Positions 4,965-13,013 of a stretch of 17,160 nucleotides of DNA are shown in pieces. The stretch lies in assembly GCA_964650085.1 (NCBI GenBank), contig CAZYSE010000021.1:1-17160 (forward strand), written 5' to 3'. Within the stretch, counting starts at the first letter, position 1. Each line of letters begins with the position of its first letter. Source of the DNA: KLAP211 sp964650085. GTDB taxonomy: Bacteria > Patescibacteriota > Dojkabacteria > J137. A program made the translations under genes and the position numbers. Below the pieces are notes generated by a model. That model did no database searches. It had not been told where the DNA came from and saw nothing but the letters and a program-made list of their open reading frames with translations.

Positions 4965-6173
4965 ATGACAGACATCATCTCTATCTCCCACTTCTTCTAC
5001 CCTAGGGTTGGAGGATTGGAAAAAATGGCTTATCTTGTTTTAAAACACCTTTCGGAGAAAGGTTATTCTTGCATATCAATTTTCTCTAATAAAGCGAATT
5101 CAACATATCGATCCGAAGGATTCTTGTGGAAAAGTTTCAGTACATATAATTTAATGGGTGGAACTTACCCAGTTTTTGGACTAAGATTTGCTTTCTATGT
5201 TTTCAGAATCATAAGAAAAAATCCTAATGCAGCAATTCTAATTTATGACAGACACTTATCAAGCAGCGTTCTAGCTTCAATAATTTGCAGAATATTAAGA
5301 AGGGACTACATATTGGTTTCTCAAACAACATATTCTGGATACTTCAAAAATCGAATCTTCAGCTGGATTGCAGAAGCTCTTGATAGAGTTGTATTTAGTT
5401 CTGTTGTAAAAAATGCAAAAACAGTAGTTTGCGTATCTGCATCAAACAGAAATTACATGCTGAACAAGTTCTACAAAACACAGTCAAATACTTTTAAAAA
5501 AGACGTTTTAGAAAAATTCAAAGTAATTTTTAACACGTACAACAACTCAGTTAAAAAACATACTCCTGCAATCAAAAGAGAAAAGATTGCTGTTTTTGCT
5601 TCGAAATTAATTGAAGTTAAAGATCCCGATACAACCGCAATAGCGTTTTTGAGTCTGGCTAAAGAATTCCCAGAGTGGAAGTTTGTATTTATAGGAGAAG
5701 GAAAAACTATTTTAAATGAAATTGAAGAATTACCAGCGAACTTGGAATACATTCCTCGTCTATTAGATCAAGCAAGCTTGCATGAACTATTATCAAGATC
5801 TGCAATCTATGTAAACTCTTCTATCCAAGAAGGTTTATCTTTAGGTGTTATCGAAGCTGCAATTTTAGGAAACGAACTAGTATTGTCAGATGCCCCTAGT
5901 AACTTGGAAATATTAGAGTTGGCTAGAGCTAAAAACAATTCATTCAGCAGAACTGACTTTATGAGCTTGAGTAATAAGCTGAGCGAAAAAATTCGTGAGT
6001 TAGAGTCTGTAAACATGATAAAAGAAGATACTTGGAGAGATGAGTTCCTTGAATTGTGTTCCCAAGAGGAAGTTTTGGCTTCTTACGAGCATATTATCAA
6101 AGCAGCGCTGGCTAACAAACAATTTAGAAATAGACTAAACTTAAGAAAACAGAGCTTAAATTATGAAGAATAA
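4965..6173 (+). CDS. Glycosyltransferase, GT4-like (GT-B fold)
   Basis: The protein has 402 residues from the ATG at 4965. Opening with TDIISISHFFYPRVGGLEK, it shows the acceptor-side signature of GT4 enzymes (glycine pair after the first strand). The C-terminal half has VFASKLIEVKDPDTTAIAF, then FVFIGEGK, and the nucleotide-sugar site SSIQEGLSLGVIEAAILGNE, the spaced-Glu (EX7E) motif, followed by VLSDAPSNLEIL. Such enzymes transfer an activated sugar to a glycan or lipid at the inner membrane face. Donor and acceptor are unknown. The frame is open 18 codons further upstream to an ATG at 4911, but those residues are encoded by the REP-like palindrome and precede the conserved start, so I reject them. 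It overlaps the next gene by 11 bp, indicating co-translation. Confidence 0.88.
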   Translation: MTDIISISHFFYPRVGGLEKMAYLVLKHLSEKGYSCISIFSNKANSTYRSEGFLWKSFSTYNLMGGTYPVFGLRFAFYVFRIIRKNPNAAILIYDRHLSSSVLASIICRILRRDYILVSQTTYSGYFKNRIFSWIAEALDRVVFSSVVKNAKTVVCVSASNRNYMLNKFYKTQSNTFKKDVLEKFKVIFNTYNNSVKKHTPAIKREKIAVFASKLIEVKDPDTTAIAFLSLAKEFPEWKFVFIGEGKTILNEIEELPANLEYIPRLLDQASLHELLSRSAIYVNSSIQEGLSLGVIEAAILGNELVLSDAPSNLEILELARAKNNSFSRTDFMSLSNKLSEKIRELESVNMIKEDTWRDEFLELCSQEEVLASYEHIIKAALANKQFRNRLNLRKQSLNYEE

Positions 6174-7995
6174 AATACTATTTATAACTTCATTGCTAGG
6201 GTTATCTCTTTTTATACTTTCAGAGATACTTTTTCAACAACTGTTTTTTATTAATCTGCTTTTTACATTAGCAGCATTTCTTTTTCTCCCCCTTATTATA
6301 GACAGAATCTGGAAACTGAAAATTCACTTTGCGTTTATTTACCTGAGCTATTTTGGAGCCTATATTGTTGTAGCGTTCCTATCTCAGATGGATTTTGAAA
6401 TCTTTTTTCTTGCTGACCTTGTACGAGTGATGGTAGTGCTTGGATTCTTAGGATGTCTTACATATCTTACGCAAATTGCCGCTGAAGCAGAATTCAAATG
6501 GAATTATGCCCTTGTACTAGCTTTAGGAATAATCGCAGCTTTGTTTATCAACTTTGTAGTAATTAGGCAAAGTGGATCTATTGTTGCTTTGGATGAACTT
6601 CAGCATCAATCTGTTGTAAACCAAGTTTATTCGGATCTTAAAATCTGTTTGCTCCCTTCGCAGTGCAATAATCTATTCCTAAAAGACGGATATACAACTT
6701 TGTATCATTCTGTACTTTTCTTTAGCTCGCCGGCTGATTTTTCAATAGAAGAAAGACTTTTCAGCTTGGATGTAATCTGGTTGATTTTGTCTGTAGCAGC
6801 AATATTCATATTCGCTAAAAAGTTTCTTTCAGATAACCTAGTTGCAGAGGTAGCATCGATATTAGCGATTTTCGTTTTCATCAATGGTTCGTATGAGTTT
6901 GTTTTCTTTATCCCACAAACATTTACATTTTTTATCTTTCTAATCTCGTACAAAAAAGCAAAATGCACGCTCCTTGAGTTCATTACATTTGCAACAGTGA
7001 TGATTGCCTCGCACTTGGTTATGGGAACATTCCTAGTATTTGTTATGGCTGTTCTAGAGCTACTAAAGCACAAAGTAATCACAGAACGAGCATTAACTTT
7101 AGTAGCGATACTAGGGCTAGTGTTAACGCTACTTATGAATGCGTACAATTTAACATTCGAAAGAATATTTCAAGCTTCAGAAGTTGAATTCCTTGGTGAT
7201 TATACAAACAAAGAGTTTCCACTTAGCTTGGTAGAGTTAGTAAATGTTAACCCTGTGCTAGTTGTTAGCATTACTGCTACAGCGATGTTGTTTCTATTGA
7301 ACAAAATTAAATTGCCAGAAACTGGCTTGTTAATCCCAGTTACTTTTTTCATGGCATCTACTTACTTCTTAGCTCCAACTTACTCTAATAAGTTTTTAGT
7401 TGGGATTGGAGTATTTATGTCCATCATCGTAATTGACAGTTTGTTCAAATATTTAAAAGATATTAACTACAAAACTGCAATAATTGTTATTCTGTTTGCA
7501 CTTTCGATATTCAGCTTTATTAGCAACTATAGGTTCTATCTAACTTTTTATAAATCTGGAGAAAACTCTTATTCTGTACTTAATGGAAAAGAAGCAGGGC
7601 TTATTCAATTTTTAAGAAACACCAATTTAGAATGCATAATCGTTACAGATCCTTTCTCACAAATCGCAGTAACTGGTTTAACCAGATTCGAAACATCACA
7701 AGCCCAGTACATGGATCCACAATACAGAAAGATAATTAATAATTTTTTACAAAACCCAAATGAAGCAAGATTAGCTCCCGTTCTGGAATTTCCAGGGTAC
7801 AAGGATATCTGTTTTGTCTACTCATACAGATTTGAAGAAGCTCGAATAGAAAAAATCGATATGTGGGCTAATCAGCTTTACTACTACATCGTTGATAGCC
7901 CAAAGACTTTAACTAGTTCGTTAGAGCCAATTAAGCTGCTAAGCGATGAAATGGATTTAGTTTACAAGGACAACTACTATTACATTTTCAAGTAA
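6163..7995 (+). CDS. Polytopic membrane protein, possible GT-C glycosyltransferase
   Basis: The protein has 610 residues. About 12-14 hydrophobic helices fill residues 5-480, and the last 120 or so residues are soluble (with FLRNTNLECIIVTDPFSQ and YRFEEARIEKIDMWANQLYY). An acidic pair, Asp144-Glu145 (VALDELQHQ), sits in a loop after the first five helices. GT-C enzymes that use polyprenyl-phosphate sugars carry such acidic residues in an external loop, usually after the first helix, so the match is only partial. It overlaps the GT4-like gene by 11 bp and very likely acts in the same glycan pathway. A polymerase-like or purely structural membrane role remains possible. No Shine-Dalgarno is visible. 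Confidence 0.7.
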   Translation: MKNKILFITSLLGLSLFILSEILFQQLFFINLLFTLAAFLFLPLIIDRIWKLKIHFAFIYLSYFGAYIVVAFLSQMDFEIFFLADLVRVMVVLGFLGCLTYLTQIAAEAEFKWNYALVLALGIIAALFINFVVIRQSGSIVALDELQHQSVVNQVYSDLKICLLPSQCNNLFLKDGYTTLYHSVLFFSSPADFSIEERLFSLDVIWLILSVAAIFIFAKKFLSDNLVAEVASILAIFVFINGSYEFVFFIPQTFTFFIFLISYKKAKCTLLEFITFATVMIASHLVMGTFLVFVMAVLELLKHKVITERALTLVAILGLVLTLLMNAYNLTFERIFQASEVEFLGDYTNKEFPLSLVELVNVNPVLVVSITATAMLFLLNKIKLPETGLLIPVTFFMASTYFLAPTYSNKFLVGIGVFMSIIVIDSLFKYLKDINYKTAIIVILFALSIFSFISNYRFYLTFYKSGENSYSVLNGKEAGLIQFLRNTNLECIIVTDPFSQIAVTGLTRFETSQAQYMDPQYRKIINNFLQNPNEARLAPVLEFPGYKDICFVYSYRFEEARIEKIDMWANQLYYYIVDSPKTLTSSLEPIKLLSDEMDLVYKDNYYYIFK

Positions 7996-8003
7996 TTTGT
8001 AGT

Positions 8004-8025
8004 CCGTTACATAGCAGAATAACGG
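8004..8025 (+). terminator. Weak hairpin after the membrane protein gene
   Basis: CCGTTA (8004-8009) pairs with TAACGG (8020-8025) over a 10-nt loop, 8 nt after the stop codon, followed by an A/T-rich run without a clean T-tract. It could be a weak terminator or part of the leader of the next gene. Confidence 0.35.
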
Positions 8026-8060
8026 TTAAAAAGTAATAATTTAAAATTTAATTAACAACA

Positions 8061-8279
8061 ATGTTTTATTTATATATATTCGAAACGGAAGGATCAAACT
8101 TAGTCAAAGGCATTACTAAAAACATGCAATTGACGATTATCGAGCACGCTTTGGTTTTTAAAAGTAAACTAAGATTACTGGACGTAAAAGAATTCAAAAG
8201 AAAGAAAGATGCGTTAAGTGTCTTAGAGACATATTCTTCTGAACCAACTGTGGTTATCGAAAAGCAAGAAAAAATTTAA
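8061..8279 (+). CDS. Small protein resembling a degenerate GIY-YIG domain
   Basis: This 72-residue protein starts MFYLYIFETEGSNLVKGIT and continues with a region ending IEH, then LLDVKEFKRKKDAL. The order of elements follows free-standing GIY-YIG endonuclease-like proteins (Y-x-Y-I strand, YxG-T turn, EH at the end of helix one, and a strand followed by a K/R-rich D/E-A-L helix). The catalytic YIG triplet is VKG here, the usual catalytic Arg of helix one is absent, and the C-terminal glutamate is not obvious. I therefore infer a non-catalytic relative, perhaps binding nucleic acid. The ATG at 8061 has no Shine-Dalgarno. An A/T-rich TAAAAT at 8042-8047 may be its -10. The function call is tentative; the gene itself is fairly likely. 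Confidence 0.5.
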   Translation: MFYLYIFETEGSNLVKGITKNMQLTIIEHALVFKSKLRLLDVKEFKRKKDALSVLETYSSEPTVVIEKQEKI

Positions 8280-8555
8280 AGCTGAAAGGCTTAAAGGCTC
8301 GAAGCTAAAAGACTTGAAGAGGATCTCCTCTCGTGAGTCGCAACCTTCTCCCATTGAAGATGAGAAAAAGGATAGGATTAAAATTGATATAGGACAAAAA
8401 GTGTGAAGGAGAGTGTGATCAAAACTCAAAACCAAAAACTCATAGCTCGAAGCCTACAGCTCATAGCCCAAAAACCCTCAACCTCGGTGTATACTTAGTC
8501 AATATATTCTGATATTTTTTTGATTTTTGTTTTTTGATTTTAGATTTTCTTTCCC
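8280..8555. repeat. Intergenic region with low-complexity phrase repeats
   Basis: These 276 bp hold no convincing gene. Two stretches carry sentence-like repeats built on (g)aagct/ctcgaagc words: about 8280-8320 (aagctgaaaggcttaaagg, then ctcgaagct) and 8424-8475 (ctcatagctcgaagcctac). A third, 8510-8552, is T-rich with repeated ttttgattttt words. Between them, 8321-8420 looks unique. TATACT at 8490-8495 may be the -10 of the exonuclease gene. Confidence 0.55.
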
Positions 8556-9551
8556 ATGTTACTCGAATTCACCAAAAAAGGAATTTACTGCCCAAAAGGA
8601 GACTTTTATATCGACCCATCAATGGTCGTAGATCGAGCTGTGATAACCCACGGACACTCAGACCATGCACGAGCGGGACATAAGCTGTACTTTGCAACTC
8701 CAGAGACTATAGCCATCATGCAGCACCGAATCGGAAAGAAGATAAATAATGAACCTCTACCCTACGGAAAATCTATAAGAATCAACGAAGTAAAAGTCTC
8801 TCTACACCCTGCCGGTCATGTTTTAGGATCTGCACAAGTTAGAATTGAATATAAAGGAGAAGTCGCTGTGGTTACAGGTGATTTCAAAGTAGAAAACGAC
8901 AATATTTCTACTGAATTTGAATTGGTTAAATGTAATACCTTTGTTTCGGAATGCACTTTTGGATTACCTTTGTTCAATTGGCAACCTCAGCACTTTGTAT
9001 TTGAAGAAATTGATAGTTGGTGGCGCAAGAACGCAAGCAATGGTATCAATTCAGTACTTGAATGCTACTCGTTAGGAAAAGCACAAAGAATTCTGAAAAA
9101 TGTCGATGCGGATATCGGACCAATTATTTGTCACGATTCTATTGAAAGCCATAACAAAATCTACGAGGACTTTGGAAGAACATTACCCGAACGATCCAAA
9201 CCTTCCGAACATAATAACTCTGCATTAATATTGTGTCCTTCGTCTGCTGCAAAAACAGACTGGTTTAAACAGTTTGGCTCGACACGACTTGGCAACGCGT
9301 CTGGATGGATGATGTTTGATAATTTCCATCGTGGAGTAGATAAAGGATTCGTGCTTTCTGACCACGCAGATTGGAAAGCTTTAAATTGGGTTGTAAAACA
9401 AACTGGTGCAGATGCAGTTTACTTGATGCACGGTTATACAAAAGAATATTCAAGCTGGTTAAACAAACAAGGGATTTTTACAAAAGTCGTTGAAGAATTG
9501 GGTAACGCAATGCCTCAGAACTACGCGGAATCTACGGAGCACGGAGAATAA
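8556..9551 (+). CDS. Metallo-beta-lactamase-fold exonuclease, DNA-ligase-associated type
   Basis: The protein has 331 residues. The start, LLEFTKKGIYCPKGDFYIDP, is the characteristic opening of the ligase-associated putative exonuclease family (TIGR04122 type), related to mRNA 3'-end processing and SNM1-like nucleases. Metal ligands are all present: His32, His34, Asp36 and His37 in HGHSDH, His88 in PAGHVLGS, Asp109 in TGDF, and the late His270 in LSDHADW. Glu132 lies in SECTFG. Two metal ions should be bound and the enzyme predicted active. In most bacteria this gene sits beside an ATP-dependent DNA ligase and a DEAD/H helicase of the Lhr type. Here neither is adjacent, and it appears as a single-gene unit. 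The start has no Shine-Dalgarno; a T-rich leader precedes it. Confidence 0.9.
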   Translation: MLLEFTKKGIYCPKGDFYIDPSMVVDRAVITHGHSDHARAGHKLYFATPETIAIMQHRIGKKINNEPLPYGKSIRINEVKVSLHPAGHVLGSAQVRIEYKGEVAVVTGDFKVENDNISTEFELVKCNTFVSECTFGLPLFNWQPQHFVFEEIDSWWRKNASNGINSVLECYSLGKAQRILKNVDADIGPIICHDSIESHNKIYEDFGRTLPERSKPSEHNNSALILCPSSAAKTDWFKQFGSTRLGNASGWMMFDNFHRGVDKGFVLSDHADWKALNWVVKQTGADAVYLMHGYTKEYSSWLNKQGIFTKVVEELGNAMPQNYAESTEHGE

Positions 9552-9872
9552 ACAACGAAATTCGAAATCAGAAATTTGAAGATCGAAAACTGAAAACAAA
9601 TATCCAATATCCAAATTTTTAATGTCCTATTCACACTTTTTCAATATTTTTCACCAATTTCTGCTATAAACATCCCTGTCCGATACTATTAGTATAGTTC
9701 TCCTCTACTATTACTTCGATCACTTCGTTCATAATATTTGAACAACAAGTAAGTACCCCCACGCAATTCAACACGGTGTACAAAAATTGGGCAATCAAAA
9801 TTCCTTGAATTTATTCCGAAAACTCTACTCAAGAAATAAAATTACCTAACTTTACTCTATTAATAATTCGAA

Positions 9873-9924
9873 GTGCGATTTCTGGAGAAAAATTAAAAAG
9901 TCAAATTACGTAACAGAATCGCAC
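9873..9924. repeat. Inverted repeat GTGCGATT...AATCGCAC
   Basis: GTGCGATT (9873-9880) pairs with AATCGCAC (9917-9924). After a bulged T (9881), CTG (9882-9884) pairs with CAG (9914-9916), making 11 pairs over a 29-nt AT-rich loop. No GU pairs are present, so the sequence gives no hint of strand. Confidence 0.6.
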
Positions 9925-10111
9925 AATTTCATGCGATACGCAATATTGTTTAATATCTTAGTGAAATGTTGCCTATATGGAGGTAAATCTGCATCGTCCG
10001 AAAGGATTAGGACATACTCTGATGAATTGCCTTAACAATTAAGCCTAGATGTCTGAATTACTGCAGAAATAGAATCGAATCTTTGTGGACAAATTTCTAT
10101 GACTTTACAAT

Positions 10112-10139
10112 ATAGTATCACAAACAAAACACTTTTCAA
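10112..10139 (-). promoter_or_regulatory. Possible minus-strand promoter into the 9552-10168 gap
   Basis: The minus strand reads TTGAAA (10134-10139), a 16-bp spacer and TACTAT (10112-10117). The match is moderate. It lies just after the 936-residue gene and points into the gene-free region, so it would make a noncoding transcript if active. Confidence 0.3.
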
Positions 10140-10168
10140 GAAGATTATTGTTAATTGTGGAGAACTTG

Positions 10169-12979
10169 TTAGTGAGTTTCTGTATCTAGATATGTAAGCA
10201 AAACAGCTATGTCACCGTTGCTCAAAGTTGCAATTTGACATCGATAGGTCTGCCGCTCCAACCAAGATTTCCAACCCGCAATAGCTGTACAATCAAAATG
10301 CTGCTGTAATGACTTTATAGCAGAGGGAGTAAAGGCTTCGACGTTCACTGCATCAGCAGTTTTTGCACCGAGAATGTACTCTATGATTTTTCTTGAAACC
10401 ACATTGCCGTATTTTTTCCAGAAAGCTTCTACTGAAAGTCTTTTTTCAACATCTCCTGTAATTACAATGCCGCTACCAAGGAGATTCCCACCTTCGCTAA
10501 GTCTAGATTCAAGTACAGATTTGATTCCAAACTGGATTGCTCGAAAAACCTTACTATCATTTTTGATTAGGCAGGCTATATTCTGAAAATTCAGCAATTC
10601 TGCTCTATAACCACCACCTTCTCTAGGGAGAACAGCGTCAACAATAAATGCTACTAACTCACCAACTGCCAAGTCTAACTGCCCCTCCAGGCCTTCGGAG
10701 TTATCGATTCTTGCGCCTGTTAGCAACTGAACTTCTTCTACAAATAACTCGTAGCTTGATACGCTTTCTGCATACGATTGCACATTCTTAACTTCTTCTG
10801 TTTTAGGCTTATCTAATTGCACTTCTTGAACACTAAACCTTATCTTCTGATCTGCAAAATCGTATTCAGTAACTAAGTAAACGTCACCTTTAATTTGGTA
10901 AAACTCATACCCAGTATCGTACGGAATCTCTCTATAACCTGCTATTTCTTTAGCACGCACAACTCCACCGCGATTAAATCTACTACTTTTTTCATAAGCA
11001 TACATCCTATGAAATTGTTCCCAGGTCGAGACAGCATCAAAATACACCTTAGTAGTTCGTGTAGATAAAGCATCTTTTAGTTTTCTACAGTTTCTTTCAT
11101 CTAGGTTCCATTCTTTAGAAGCTGCTAGTGCCACTTCAGCCGTACCCTCAAAAGTGGATCCGTTGTATTCAAAATTTGAAAGATCTACCACCTGTGGAGT
11201 TTCCTCGGTAGTTACCAGTTTTTTTGCTATTGGCGCTTCGGACTGTATCGGCATTTTAATACTGAACAAAAAACTAAATTCTTTTCCCCAGGTGTCTCTT
11301 ACCTTTTTGTAGAACACCTTCAACTCTTCAATGGTTAGTTCGCCTTTATCAACCTGACCGCTGATGTAGTCGAAGTATATTTTCAAAAAATTATTCACGC
11401 TCGCCTTAGCTTTAGCCGAGATTTCCGGGTTTTTTGTAAAAAGCCTCATAAAATCTCTGCATGCAACAAGCATTCCTTCAACATCACCAGGGATAATTCC
11501 AACCACATCCGTGGCATAAAGACCCTCTATGCAATCACATGTGATTTGATACACTTCAGAGACCCATTCGTCCCCTCGTCTATTGGATTTGTATCTTGAT
11601 AATGATAAAAACTGAACACCATATTGCAGCATGGCAAACCGAGATAAAGAGTGGCGAGGTTCATCGTAAGTGAGAAACATCCTCTTTTCGACACCTATTT
11701 TAACCGCAGTTAAAACGTAGAGTACCTGGGAGTAAGCCTTAAATGATCGCATATCATCGTCACCTTCAGGTATTTGGCCAAGATCAGCGACTAACAAGCT
11801 TAGTTTTTGAAGTTCTCGGTCATCTGCTCTAACAGAGTCCGACAAGAGTAGTTTAAACCCGCTAATTGCGGCAACAAATCTAGTTAACTTTTCCTCAGGA
11901 ACACCATAAACAGAAACAAGCAAATTGGGAAGGTTGTCTATAGAACTTTCCAACATTAGTCCTCTTCCAGTTACGAATGAATATATCCACTCAACAAATT
12001 GATCAATATCAAACTCTTTAATTTGGGCTGCAATCGCAAGCGCAGGTTTTATTCTGAGCAATGTTGATTCCAAGCAATTTTTAAATTCAACTTGCTTAGC
12101 TTCAAGCCCAGGATTAAACTTCTCCGAAAGTGACTTAATGATTTGCCCCATTTGAGCGGGCGGGATTCCATGGTCAGTAGTAGTCGCCATAAAAGGTATT
12201 GTGTTGTTGGCAGGATACTTTATAAACCACATCTCTTCTAAAATCTGAAGCTTTTCTTCAAAATGCTCAGTACGCCGGGTTTGTAAAAAAGCACGATAGC
12301 GTTCTGCATGCTTATTCAACAAAGCTTTAAGGCTAACGTATCTTGTTTGTGATTCCTTCAACGACTCCAAATACTCTGCTAGTACATGCAATGAATTGCT
12401 GTCACTAATAGGGTGGCTATCGTCAGAAAAAGCTGGCTCGGCTCTTAGTGCTTTTACAATTGCTGTGTAGATCAATTCGTTATCACCCTCGGGTATAAAA
12501 TCGTATCGTAAATTCCTAATACTATCACAACCTAATTCAGCATAAGCCACATATACTCCAGACACATTTCTAATATACGATCGAATCAACCGCAACTTTT
12601 TAATAAAGTACGCAAGAATATACATTGCGTCTTCCCGAGGTAACTCCCTACCCAATGATGATTCCGCTAAAGCAGCAAATAGATTAAATATTTCGGTACT
12701 TTTTTCTGACGGTTGGTGTATTTGATGGTCATAATGTTGCAGCAATGTATCTATAAATACGAAAAGGTTATCCGCATCCAATGAAGCAAAGTTGCTTAGT
12801 ACCCGATTTAGCGGAGTGGAGATAATTTGATTAAGATTTGATAAAAGGTGTTCACCTAATTGCGTGACTTCATTCCTCTTGCCTGTGTGTAAATCTGAGG
12901 GTGGAAATATAGCAAGCTTACCTATCCAACTTGCTAAGTTTGTAACTTGTAACGTAAAGTTGCTATCAATTAAATCCAT
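10169..12979 (-). CDS. Large protein of unknown function (936 residues)
   Basis: I do not recognise this protein. It has no signal peptide or transmembrane helix, so it is probably cytoplasmic. Residues 1 to about 590 look mainly helical, with long amphipathic stretches such as LEYLESLKESQTRYVSLKAL-like runs. After a variable linker (about 595-625: IQSEAPIAKKLVTTEETPQ) comes a more beta-rich segment with YREIPYDTGYEFYQIKGDVY and YLVTEYDFADQKIRFSVQEV. The end is again helical, closing with WKSWLERQTYRCQIATLS. I see no nucleotide-binding, nuclease or protease motif. Start: ATG at 12977-12979, 34 bp after the oligoendopeptidase stop on the same strand, with its own TATAAT box and a 6-bp palindrome in the leader. 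Codon use and base composition match its neighbours. It may be a lineage-specific scaffold or regulator; that is a guess. Confidence 0.9.
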   Translation of the reverse strand: MDLIDSNFTLQVTNLASWIGKLAIFPPSDLHTGKRNEVTQLGEHLLSNLNQIISTPLNRVLSNFASLDADNLFVFIDTLLQHYDHQIHQPSEKSTEIFNLFAALAESSLGRELPREDAMYILAYFIKKLRLIRSYIRNVSGVYVAYAELGCDSIRNLRYDFIPEGDNELIYTAIVKALRAEPAFSDDSHPISDSNSLHVLAEYLESLKESQTRYVSLKALLNKHAERYRAFLQTRRTEHFEEKLQILEEMWFIKYPANNTIPFMATTTDHGIPPAQMGQIIKSLSEKFNPGLEAKQVEFKNCLESTLLRIKPALAIAAQIKEFDIDQFVEWIYSFVTGRGLMLESSIDNLPNLLVSVYGVPEEKLTRFVAAISGFKLLLSDSVRADDRELQKLSLLVADLGQIPEGDDDMRSFKAYSQVLYVLTAVKIGVEKRMFLTYDEPRHSLSRFAMLQYGVQFLSLSRYKSNRRGDEWVSEVYQITCDCIEGLYATDVVGIIPGDVEGMLVACRDFMRLFTKNPEISAKAKASVNNFLKIYFDYISGQVDKGELTIEELKVFYKKVRDTWGKEFSFLFSIKMPIQSEAPIAKKLVTTEETPQVVDLSNFEYNGSTFEGTAEVALAASKEWNLDERNCRKLKDALSTRTTKVYFDAVSTWEQFHRMYAYEKSSRFNRGGVVRAKEIAGYREIPYDTGYEFYQIKGDVYLVTEYDFADQKIRFSVQEVQLDKPKTEEVKNVQSYAESVSSYELFVEEVQLLTGARIDNSEGLEGQLDLAVGELVAFIVDAVLPREGGGYRAELLNFQNIACLIKNDSKVFRAIQFGIKSVLESRLSEGGNLLGSGIVITGDVEKRLSVEAFWKKYGNVVSRKIIEYILGAKTADAVNVEAFTPSAIKSLQQHFDCTAIAGWKSWLERQTYRCQIATLSNGDIAVLLTYLDTETH

Positions 12980-12983
12980 TTTG

Positions 12984-13008
12984 TCGCCAGTTTATTGTGG
13001 CGATTATA
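12984..13008 (-). promoter_or_regulatory. Promoter and operator-like palindrome of the 936-residue gene
   Basis: The minus strand reads TATAAT at 13003-13008, about 24 nt before the ATG. Directly overlapping it begins TCGCCA (12998-13003), then 8 nt, then TGGCGA (12984-12989), a perfect 6-bp inverted repeat between the -10 and the start codon. It could be a repressor site or a 5' leader hairpin. No good -35 is present. Confidence 0.45.
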
Positions 13009-13013
13009 CTATT

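Larger units (their letters stand above)
9552..10168. other. 617-bp gap without a gene; repeats and inverted repeats
   Basis: I see no coding gene. Bases 9552-9620 are a phrase repeat (aaattcgaaatcagaaattt words). Further in are a palindrome ATACTA-T-TAGTAT (9683-9695), the long inverted repeat 9873-9924, a TGCG-ata-CGCA element near 9932-9942, TCC-GAAA-GGA near 9998-10007, and CTTAA-caa-TTAAG near 10033-10045. A minus-strand promoter candidate lies at 10112-10139. A structured RNA on the minus strand is possible, but I recognised no family. Confidence 0.5.

Noticed and set aside
10021..10085. Sequence CCTAGATG...GCAGAA resembling the 3' region of RNase P RNA on the + strand
   Set aside because: No upstream P4 partner with the conserved GGAAAGUC was found, and the remaining conserved elements are absent.
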